Assembly (NCBI GenBank): GCA_020638525.1
Contig: JACKIL010000001.1
Location: forward strand, 410,396-474,395
Source of the DNA: Caulobacterales bacterium
GTDB taxonomy: Bacteria; Pseudomonadota; Alphaproteobacteria; Caulobacterales; Parvularculaceae
Reading direction: 5' to 3'
DNA length: 64,000 nt
A program made the position numbers and the translations under genes. Below, one piece after another: positions 58,252 through 64,000 of the stretch. The notes under the pieces are model-generated. The model had not been told where the DNA came from. It ran no database searches and worked only from the letters and a program-made list of their open reading frames with translations. Each line of letters begins with the position of its first letter. The first letter of the stretch is position 1.

Positions 58252-58551
58252 ATGGCAATCGACAAGGACACTGTGCGCAAGGTCGCGCATCTTGCCCGCA
58301 TCGCCGAGCCCGAGGAGCGCCTCGAGCCGCTCGCCAAGGAGATCTCAGGCATTCTCGGCTGGATCGAGCAGCTCAACGAGGTCGATGTCGAGGGCGTCGA
58401 AGCCATGACGTCGACGGTGAGCATGGAGCTGCCGATGCGCGAGGATGTGACCCTCGACGGCCCGACGGGCGGACATCAGCCGGACAATGTCGTCGCCAAC
58501 GCGCCGAAGACGGAAGATCACTTCTTCGTCGTGCCGAAGGTCGTGGAGTAG
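58252..58551 (+). CDS. gatC: Asp/Glu-tRNA amidotransferase subunit C
   Basis: A 99-residue subunit stabilising the GatCAB transamidase, which makes Gln-tRNA and Asn-tRNA. It begins AIDKDTVRKVAHLARIAEPEE and has the ILGWIEQLNEVDVEGVE segment and a late Arg/Asp-rich strand. The ATG at 58252 follows AGGAG; thirteen upstream codons are excluded. Three bases separate it from gatA. Confidence 0.94.
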   Translation: MAIDKDTVRKVAHLARIAEPEERLEPLAKEISGILGWIEQLNEVDVEGVEAMTSTVSMELPMREDVTLDGPTGGHQPDNVVANAPKTEDHFFVVPKVVE

Positions 58552-58554
58552 GAC

Positions 58555-60033
58555 ATGAGCGACATCACGAACCTGACGCTCGCCGACCTTCGCGACGCGC
58601 TGAAAGCCAGGAAAGTCTCCTCGCTCGAAGCGACGGATGCTTATCTTTCCAATATCGAGAAAGCGAAATCGCTGAACGCCTTCATCTCGGTGACAGCCGA
58701 CAAGGCGCGCGAGATGGCGAAAGCCTCTGATGCGAAACTCGCGAAAGGCGAGGGCGGCGCCATCGAAGGCGTGCCGCTCGGCATCAAGGACCTCTTCTGT
58801 ACGCAAGAGGTTCTGACGACGGCCGCCTCGCACATTCTCGACGGCTTCAAGCCGACATACGAGTCGACCGTCACGTCCAATCTCTGGCGCGACGGCGCCG
58901 TGATGCTCGGCAAGCTCAATATGGACGAGTTCGCGATGGGCTCGTCGAACGAGACGAGCTATTACGGACCGGTCGTCAATCCGTGGCGCGCGAAAGGCGA
59001 GAACCGGCAATTGACGCCGGGCGGCTCTTCGGGCGGCTCATCTGCTTCCGTAGCGGCGCATCTTTGCGCGGCGGCGACAGCGACCGATACGGGCGGCTCC
59101 ATTCGTCAGCCGGCGTCTCTCACCGCGACAGTCGGCGTAAAGCCGACCTATGGGCGTTGTTCGCGCTGGGGCATCGTCGCGTTCGCCTCGTCGCTCGATC
59201 AGGCGGGGCCGATCGCGCGCGACGTACGCGACTCTGCGATCATGCTGCGGTCGATGGCGGGATACGATCCTAAGGACTCCACTTCCGTCAATCGTCCGGT
59301 CCCGGATTATGAAGCGGCGCTCGGCGGGTCCGTGAAGGGCCTCAAGATCGGCGTTCCGAAGGAATATCGCATCGACGGCATGCCGGCCGAAATCGAAAAG
59401 CTGTGGGCGCAAGGCGTTTCATGGCTCAAGGATGCGGGCTGCGAGATCGTCGATATTTCGCTGCCGCTCACGAAATACGCGCTGCCTGTCTATTACATCG
59501 TGGCGCCGGCGGAAGCCTCGTCCAACCTCGCGCGCTATGACGGCATCCGATACGGCTACCGCACGAAGAACTACAAGGATATCGTCTCGCTTTACGAGAA
59601 CACGCGCGGCGAAGGTTTCGGCGCGGAAGTCAAACGCCGCATTCTCATCGGCACTTATGTTCTCTCGGCGGGCTATTACGACGCCTATTACATTCGTGCG
59701 CAAAAAGTCCGTAAGAAGATTTTCGACGAGTTCCTCGACGCCTTCAAACAGGTCGATCTCATCCTTACGCCGTCCTCGCCGTCCGCCGCCTTCGGCCTCG
59801 GCGAAATGACGGACGATCCGGTGCAGATGTATCTGAACGACGTCTTCACCGTGACGGCGAACCTTGCGGGGCTCCCGGGCGTTTCGGTGCCGGCAGGCGT
59901 CGACGCGAAAGGTCTCCCGCTCGGTCTCCAGCTTCTTGCGCGGCCTTTCGAAGAGGAGACGATGTTCAAGGGCGCGATGGCGATTGAGAAAGCCGCCGGC
60001 TTCAACGCACGCCCGGATGAATGGTGGGCGTAA
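58555..60033 (+). CDS. gatA: Asp/Glu-tRNA amidotransferase subunit A
   Basis: A 492-residue amidase-signature enzyme that releases ammonia from glutamine for transamidation. The Ser-cisSer-Lys triad region is intact: GVPLGIKDLFC (Lys), LTPGGSSGGSSASVAA and ATDTGGSIRQPAS (nucleophile Ser). Length and start are as expected for the family. GatB lies 1.5 kb downstream, with two unrelated genes in between. Confidence 0.97.
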   Translation: MSDITNLTLADLRDALKARKVSSLEATDAYLSNIEKAKSLNAFISVTADKAREMAKASDAKLAKGEGGAIEGVPLGIKDLFCTQEVLTTAASHILDGFKPTYESTVTSNLWRDGAVMLGKLNMDEFAMGSSNETSYYGPVVNPWRAKGENRQLTPGGSSGGSSASVAAHLCAAATATDTGGSIRQPASLTATVGVKPTYGRCSRWGIVAFASSLDQAGPIARDVRDSAIMLRSMAGYDPKDSTSVNRPVPDYEAALGGSVKGLKIGVPKEYRIDGMPAEIEKLWAQGVSWLKDAGCEIVDISLPLTKYALPVYYIVAPAEASSNLARYDGIRYGYRTKNYKDIVSLYENTRGEGFGAEVKRRILIGTYVLSAGYYDAYYIRAQKVRKKIFDEFLDAFKQVDLILTPSSPSAAFGLGEMTDDPVQMYLNDVFTVTANLAGLPGVSVPAGVDAKGLPLGLQLLARPFEEETMFKGAMAIEKAAGFNARPDEWWA

Positions 60034-60043
60034 GCGCCAGAAG

Positions 60044-60787
60044 ATGGCACGGCGTTATAAAGAGATAACCTACCGAGCGCCGCTGAAAGAGCCGGTCGAA
60101 ACGCAGGCCTATATCGCGGAAGCGCCGGGCGACTGGCGGCTCGTGGTCTTTCCGGGAACGCCGGCGCGGAAATATCTCTTCGAACGTTTCCTTCGGCTTG
60201 CGCCGGCGGGGCTTGAGGTCGTTCTCATCGCTCGGCCCGGTTTCGGGCGCGGCCATCGGCGCGCCTTCCTCGATTTCGACGATCAGGTCGCGGCGGCCAA
60301 ACCATTCCTTGAGGACAAGAAAGTCGTGACCATGGGCGTTTCCTATGGCGGCGAACTCGCGCTGAAGGCGGCGCTCGACTTCCCGAAAGAAGTGAAAGGC
60401 GCCGTCACGGTCGCGGCCCTCATCACCGAGCCGCGGCCCTATGTTCAGCCTTTCGTCGATCTGGCGGGGCACCCCTTCGTCAGCCCGCTGGTGCCGCGAA
60501 CGCTCCATCACTCACGGGCGGAGGTCGCGGGGCGGCGCGCGCAGATCGGACCGCTCTTCGAACGTCTCAAGGAACTGCATTCGCCGGTGACGATCCTCCA
60601 TGGCGACTTCGACCACCTCGTCGATATGGCCGACGCCCGCACGCTTCGCCGGTACTTTCCGGATGACGCCGATGTCGAGGTTCGGACGGTCTCCGGGGGC
60701 TCGCATTTCCTCGAAATGCAGTTCCCAAAACTCGTCTATGACGCCGTCGAGGGGGTCATCCAGCGCGCCGAGCGCCGCGCGGTTTAG
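60044..60787 (+). CDS. Alpha/beta hydrolase
   Basis: A 247-residue alpha/beta-hydrolase. It has the oxyanion strand VVFPGTPARKYLF, the nucleophile elbow GVSYGGE (Ser about residue 102), the acid in HGDFDHLVD, and the catalytic His in GGSHFLEMQ. The ATG at 60044 follows GCGCCAGAAG. There is no signal peptide, so it is cytoplasmic. It lies 10 bases after gatA, in the gat operon, without an evident functional link. The substrate is unknown. Confidence 0.85.
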   Translation: MARRYKEITYRAPLKEPVETQAYIAEAPGDWRLVVFPGTPARKYLFERFLRLAPAGLEVVLIARPGFGRGHRRAFLDFDDQVAAAKPFLEDKKVVTMGVSYGGELALKAALDFPKEVKGAVTVAALITEPRPYVQPFVDLAGHPFVSPLVPRTLHHSRAEVAGRRAQIGPLFERLKELHSPVTILHGDFDHLVDMADARTLRRYFPDDADVEVRTVSGGSHFLEMQFPKLVYDAVEGVIQRAERRAV

Positions 60788-60850
60788 CCTTTTGCGCGCG
60801 GCGGAAAGAACAGCTAGAACTGACCCTTAGAGGTTTTTGATCAGGCCGCC

Positions 60851-61513
60851 ATGTTTCTCGAAGTCCCTGAGCTTTTGACCCCGGAGGAGGTCGCCCAATT
60901 GCGAGAGATCGCAAAGGCGACGCCCTTTGTCTCGGGCCGGATTTCGAACCCGCACAACCAGACGAAGAACAACCAGCAAATCGATCAGACGAAGCCCGGT
61001 TATCGCGACTCGGCGGAGATCATGATGCGCGCGCTCGGGCGCTGCGAAGAGATGCGCGACTTTGTGATGCCGAACGTCATTCCGCCGCCCATGCTTTGCC
61101 GCTATGGGCCGGGCCAGTCTTACGGCCGGCATAGCGATGCGGCCTATCAGCATGTCAACGGGCGGCGCATTCGCTTCGACATCTCGTGCACGATCTTCAT
61201 TTCCGAGCCCGAAGCCTGCGAAGGCGGGGAGCTGACGATCCATTTTGGCGCCCGGACCTTGAAGATAAAAGGCAAGGCGGGCTCGGCGGTGTTCTATCCG
61301 TCGGTGACTTTGCACGAGGTCGCGCCGATCAAATCGGGCGAACGGCTCGTTGCAATTACGTTTATTGAAAGTCAGGTCCGGGACCCTGCAAAGCGCGAAC
61401 TCTTGTACTTACTTAACGAAGTGCACGCGCTCGAAGGCAACCGGATGGAATGGGAAAACCGCGTCCTCCTGCAACATGTGCAGGCGAGTTTGATGCGGAT
61501 GTGGGCTGAGTAG
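60851..61513 (+). CDS. Fe(II)/2-oxoglutarate PKHD-type hydroxylase
   Basis: A 220-residue dioxygenase of the PKHD/YbiX-PiuC family. It has the double-stranded beta-helix iron motif: YGRHSDAAYQH (His and Asp), and the distal His in SVTLHEVAPIKSGER with the oxoglutarate Arg. The start MFLEVPELLTPEEVAQLR is typical. PiuC homologues are often near iron-uptake genes, but here it lies between the hydrolase and gatB. The hydroxylated substrate is unknown. Confidence 0.92.
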   Translation: MFLEVPELLTPEEVAQLREIAKATPFVSGRISNPHNQTKNNQQIDQTKPGYRDSAEIMMRALGRCEEMRDFVMPNVIPPPMLCRYGPGQSYGRHSDAAYQHVNGRRIRFDISCTIFISEPEACEGGELTIHFGARTLKIKGKAGSAVFYPSVTLHEVAPIKSGERLVAITFIESQVRDPAKRELLYLLNEVHALEGNRMEWENRVLLQHVQASLMRMWAE

Positions 61514-61529
61514 GAACAGGCGGAAGAAG

Positions 61530-63029
61530 ATGACGCAAGAGCCGAGAAAACTGCTGCAAGGACAAACGGGCGACTGGGAAGTCGTTATCGGGCTTGAAGT
61601 CCATGCGCAGGTGTCATCGAAGGCGAAGCTTTTCTCCGGCGCGTCCGCCGAATATGGCGCGGGGCCGAACGAGAATGTGAGCCTCGTCGATGCGGCGATG
61701 CCCGGCATGCTGCCTGTCATCAACAAATATTGCGTGGAGCAGGCGGTGAAGACCGGCCTTGGCCTCAATGCGAAGATCAATCTGTGGTCGCGCTTCGACC
61801 GGAAAAATTATTTCTATCCGGACCTGCCGCAGGGCTATCAGATTTCTCAGTACAAGGAGCCTGTAGTCGGCGAGGGCGAGATCGAAGTCGAACTCGACGA
61901 CGGCGAGACGATCAAGGTCGGCATTGAACGCCTGCACCTTGAACAGGACGCCGGCAAGTCGATCCACGATCTCGCGCCTAAAGAATCCTATGTCGACCTC
62001 AACCGCTCCGGCGTCGCGCTGATGGAGATCGTCTCGCGCCCTGATATGCGCTCATCGGACGAAGCGGCGGCCTATTATTCGAAGCTGCGCACGATTGTTC
62101 GTTACCTTGGCACGTGCGACGGCAATATGGACGAAGGCTCAATGCGCGCGGACGTAAACGTTTCCGTTTGCCGCGCCGGCGGCTTCGAAAAATTCCGCGA
62201 GACAGGAGATTTCAAACATCTCGGTACGCGCACGGAAACGAAGAACGTCAACTCCATCCGCTATGTGAAGCAGGTGGTGGAATACGAAGCGCGCCGCCAG
62301 ATCGAAGTGCTGGAAGCAGGCGGCAAGATCGATCAGGAAACGCGTCTCTTCAATGTCGCGACCGGTGAAACACGCACCATGCGCTCCAAGGAAGAAGCGC
62401 ACGACTATCGCTATTTTCCGGACCCGGACCTTCTGCCGCTCGTGCTTGATCCCGCATGGGTTGAGAGCATCAAAGCGAAGCTTCCCGAACTTCCCGACGC
62501 GAAGAAGCACCGTTTCATGGAGGCCTATGGTCTTTCGAGCTATGACGCGGCCGTTCTTTCTGTAGACAAAGACAAGGCGGATTATTTCGATGCAGTCGCG
62601 AAAGGCCGCGATGGCAAGCTTGCCTCGAACTGGGTGACGACCGAACTCTTCGGCGCGCTCAACAAGTCGGGCAAGGAAATCACCGAGTCGCCGATTTCGG
62701 CCGCGCAGCTTGGCTCGCTCATTGACCTCATCTCTGATGGCACGATTTCCGGCCGTATCGCGAAAGACGTATTCGCAATCATGTTCGAAACGAGCGAGGA
62801 CCCGGCGAAGATCGTCGAAGAACGCGGCCTCAAACAGGTGACGGATACCGGCGCGATCGAGAAAGCGATCGACGAAATCATCGCCGCCAATCCGCAACAG
62901 GTTGAACAGGTGAAAGAGAAGCCGAAAACTTTCGGCTGGTTTGTCGGCCAGGTGATGAAGGCCACCGGCGGGAAGGCCAATCCGGCGGCTGTCAATGATA
63001 TCCTGAAGAAAAAACTTGGTGTTGATTAA
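61530..63029 (+). CDS. gatB: Asp/Glu-tRNA amidotransferase subunit B
   Basis: A 499-residue subunit that phosphorylates and amidates misacylated Glu-tRNA-Gln or Asp-tRNA-Asn. Motifs: VIGLEVHAQVSSKAKLFSG, ALPGMLP-like MPGMLPVINK, KNYFYPDLPQGYQISQY, HLEQDAGKSIHD, DLNRSGVALMEIVSRPD, and EAHDYRYFPDPDL. A C-terminal helical tail (YqeY-like) ends the protein. AGAAG precedes the ATG at 61530. It follows the hydroxylase by 16 bases. Confidence 0.96.
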   Translation: MTQEPRKLLQGQTGDWEVVIGLEVHAQVSSKAKLFSGASAEYGAGPNENVSLVDAAMPGMLPVINKYCVEQAVKTGLGLNAKINLWSRFDRKNYFYPDLPQGYQISQYKEPVVGEGEIEVELDDGETIKVGIERLHLEQDAGKSIHDLAPKESYVDLNRSGVALMEIVSRPDMRSSDEAAAYYSKLRTIVRYLGTCDGNMDEGSMRADVNVSVCRAGGFEKFRETGDFKHLGTRTETKNVNSIRYVKQVVEYEARRQIEVLEAGGKIDQETRLFNVATGETRTMRSKEEAHDYRYFPDPDLLPLVLDPAWVESIKAKLPELPDAKKHRFMEAYGLSSYDAAVLSVDKDKADYFDAVAKGRDGKLASNWVTTELFGALNKSGKEITESPISAAQLGSLIDLISDGTISGRIAKDVFAIMFETSEDPAKIVEERGLKQVTDTGAIEKAIDEIIAANPQQVEQVKEKPKTFGWFVGQVMKATGGKANPAAVNDILKKKLGVD

Positions 63030-63044
63030 CGAGTTTTCACGCGC

Positions 63045-63060
63045 GCCCTCCGCTGAGGGC
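63045..63060 (+). terminator. Hairpin after gatB
   Basis: GCCCTC-CGCT-GAGGGC (63045-63060) is a perfect 6-bp stem, 15 bases past the gatB stop. It lacks a T-run, so termination is uncertain. Confidence 0.35.
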
Positions 63061-63110
63061 TCGCTAGAATGCGCCCGGTTGGGGGAGTCATCTGTAAGGG
63101 AGGCCCACTC

Positions 63111-63545
63111 ATGAATACTCGAATTCGACTTTTGGCTGGCGCATTTGCGGGCGTCGCTATCGCCGCCGCCGGCTGCGCGACGACGCCCGTTGAGCGGGTC
63201 GATGAAGGCGCCGCAAAACTGCTCGCGCAATATGACCGCACTGGCGAGGTTACGTCATGCCTCGGCATTCGCGAGATCAGTTCGATACGTCCGGTGACGG
63301 AAAAGACGTTCCTCGTGCGCGTCGGCGCGAACCAGTATTATGTGAACGACATTTCGGGCCGTTGCTCAGGGGCGACGATGTCAGGGAATCGGCTTCAATA
63401 CTCAACCTCGTTGAGCCAGCTCTGCCGCAATGAGATCATCCATGTCGTCGATAATGCGAACGGGTTTAATGTCGGCTCCTGCGGTCTCGGCTCATTCGAA
63501 AAGCTGAAGAAGAAGCCAGACGCTGAACCGGAAGAACAACAATAG
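63111..63545 (+). CDS. Small lipoprotein, DUF6491-like
   Basis: A 144-residue lipoprotein: leader MNTRIRLLAGAFAGVAIAAAG with Cys in the lipobox AAGCAT, then a domain with four more Cys (TSCLGI, GRCSG, QLCRN, GSCGLG) that could form two disulfides. The pattern SCLGIREISSIRPV and FLVRVGANQYYVND suggests the DUF6491 family; function unknown. GGGAGG lies before the ATG at 63111. A Pro/Glu-rich tail follows residue 130. Confidence 0.75.
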   Translation: MNTRIRLLAGAFAGVAIAAAGCATTPVERVDEGAAKLLAQYDRTGEVTSCLGIREISSIRPVTEKTFLVRVGANQYYVNDISGRCSGATMSGNRLQYSTSLSQLCRNEIIHVVDNANGFNVGSCGLGSFEKLKKKPDAEPEEQQ

Positions 63546-63557
63546 AAGATTTTTCCA

Positions 63558-63578
63558 GGCGCGCGGGCGCCGCGCGCC
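63558..63578. other. GC-rich hairpin directly before the glycosyltransferase start
   Basis: GGCGCGCGG-GCG-CCGCGCGCC is a perfect 9-bp stem with a three-base loop, ending one base before the ATG at 63580. It would block ribosome access to that ATG, so either the true start is elsewhere or translation is structure-controlled. Confidence 0.45.
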
Positions 63579-63579
63579 G

Positions 63580-64000
63580 ATGCTCGATGGCATTCTTGGA
63601 AAACAGATAACGGCGGCGCATATCTGCGCCGCCGCCATTCTTTATTGCATTGCGCATGGTCTGGTGACGCTGGCCGCCGGGCCGGCGCTGGCGCTTGATG
63701 ACGTCAAGCTCAATGTCGTCACACAATCTTTCCAGTGGGGTTATCAACCGGAAAACCCGCCGCTCTTCGAATGGCTTCTCATCCTCGTGCAGCAGTTCGT
63801 CGGGCCGACTCTCGCGAGTTTCGTCATCACGAAGTATATTTTCCTGACGGCGGCGGCGGTCTTCGTCTTTCTCGCGGCGAAGGAGGCTCTAGGCGACAGG
63901 CGATGGGCGGCGCTTACAGCGCTTTCGCTCTCCCTGTGCTTTCAGGTGGGATGGAACTATCATCAGGCGTTCACGCATAGCGCAGCGCTTGTTCCGACCG
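63580..64000 (+). CDS. GT39-type glycosyltransferase, 5' part (3' end outside window)
   Basis: The frame is open from the ATG at 63580 to the window end (140 codons). It begins with a hydrophobic helix (HICAAAILYCIAHGLVTLAA), then the acidic loop DDVKLNVV and GYQPENPPLFEWLLI, the luminal loop pattern of PMT/ArnT-like lipid-linked sugar transferases, followed by two or more helices. The protein is multipass and lies in the inner membrane. Sugar and acceptor cannot be read. The ATG is preceded by a strong hairpin and has no clear ribosome site, so the start is uncertain. Confidence 0.75.
   Translation, partial: MLDGILGKQITAAHICAAAILYCIAHGLVTLAAGPALALDDVKLNVVTQSFQWGYQPENPPLFEWLLILVQQFVGPTLASFVITKYIFLTAAAVFVFLAAKEALGDRRWAALTALSLSLCFQVGWNYHQAFTHSAALVPT

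Overview
The window is a high-GC (low to mid 60s percent by eye), gene-dense chromosomal segment from an alphaproteobacterium. It carries about 52 protein-coding genes and almost no mobile DNA. The lineage call rests on several things together: an NDUFA12 gene beside an orphan mlaD, a DUF2155 gene, aat, accC and accB; an RNase E with an acidic insertion in its S1 domain; a B12-dependent ribonucleotide reductase; a TipN-like polar coiled-coil protein; an LmdC-type M23 peptidase next to a bactofilin; and CtrA-like TTAA-N7-TTAAC sites. This looks most like the stalked or budding Caulobacterales, Hyphomonadaceae or Parvularculaceae. The family-level placement is inference.

Layout, left to right. 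0-7 kb: the end of an MFS transporter, a CHASE2 protein with a cyclase-like domain that lacks the expected catalytic residues, and a tightly overlapping four-gene lipid-transport operon (mlaE-mlaF-MCE protein-PqiC-like lipoprotein). 7-15.5 kb: the TipN-like protein, a structured intergenic region, a cation/proton antiporter, a GTA-type three-TM holin, thiO, a lytic transglycosylase-like protein and a pentapeptide-repeat protein. 15.5-26 kb: nrdJ, NDUFA12, orphan mlaD, DUF2155, aat, accC, accB, aroQ, thiS-thiG and a DsbA-like protein. 26-36 kb: an M48 protease with TPRs, rne, then, divergently, a cell-wall amidase, PBP1A and prfB with its programmed +1 frameshift. 36-46.5 kb: bactofilin and M23 peptidase, a DUF455 ferritin-like protein, a peroxiredoxin, a large AsmA-like protein, tyrS, anmK and a host-attachment (baeRF-type) protein. 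46.5-56.8 kb: rnr, an M23 lipoprotein, topA, a 67-residue orphan, dprA, plsY, a lower-GC BRCT-domain gene, pyrB, a small membrane protein and ruvX. 56.8-64 kb: an M1-like peptidase lipoprotein, gatC-gatA, an alpha/beta hydrolase, an Fe(II)/2OG hydroxylase, gatB, a small lipoprotein and the start of a GT39-type glycosyltransferase.

Functional themes are envelope lipid trafficking (two MCE systems, the AsmA-like protein), peptidoglycan synthesis and turnover (PBP1A, amidase, two M23 peptidases, AnmK, SLT protein, bactofilin), thiamine thiazole synthesis (thiO, thiS, thiG), RNA decay (RNase E, RNase R) and translation (prfB, tyrS, gatCAB, aat).

I found no tRNA, rRNA, CRISPR array, transposase or clear prophage. 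No multi-gene defence or otherwise undescribed system is evident. The best leads are the catalytically degenerate CHASE2 cyclase, the isolated GTA-type holin with repeated TTGCAA motifs upstream, the lower-GC BRCT gene between pyrB and plsY, an unusual structured RNA-like region near 9.77-9.94 kb, a repeat element that supplies the stop codons of two convergent genes, and two CtrA-like sites in front of envelope genes.
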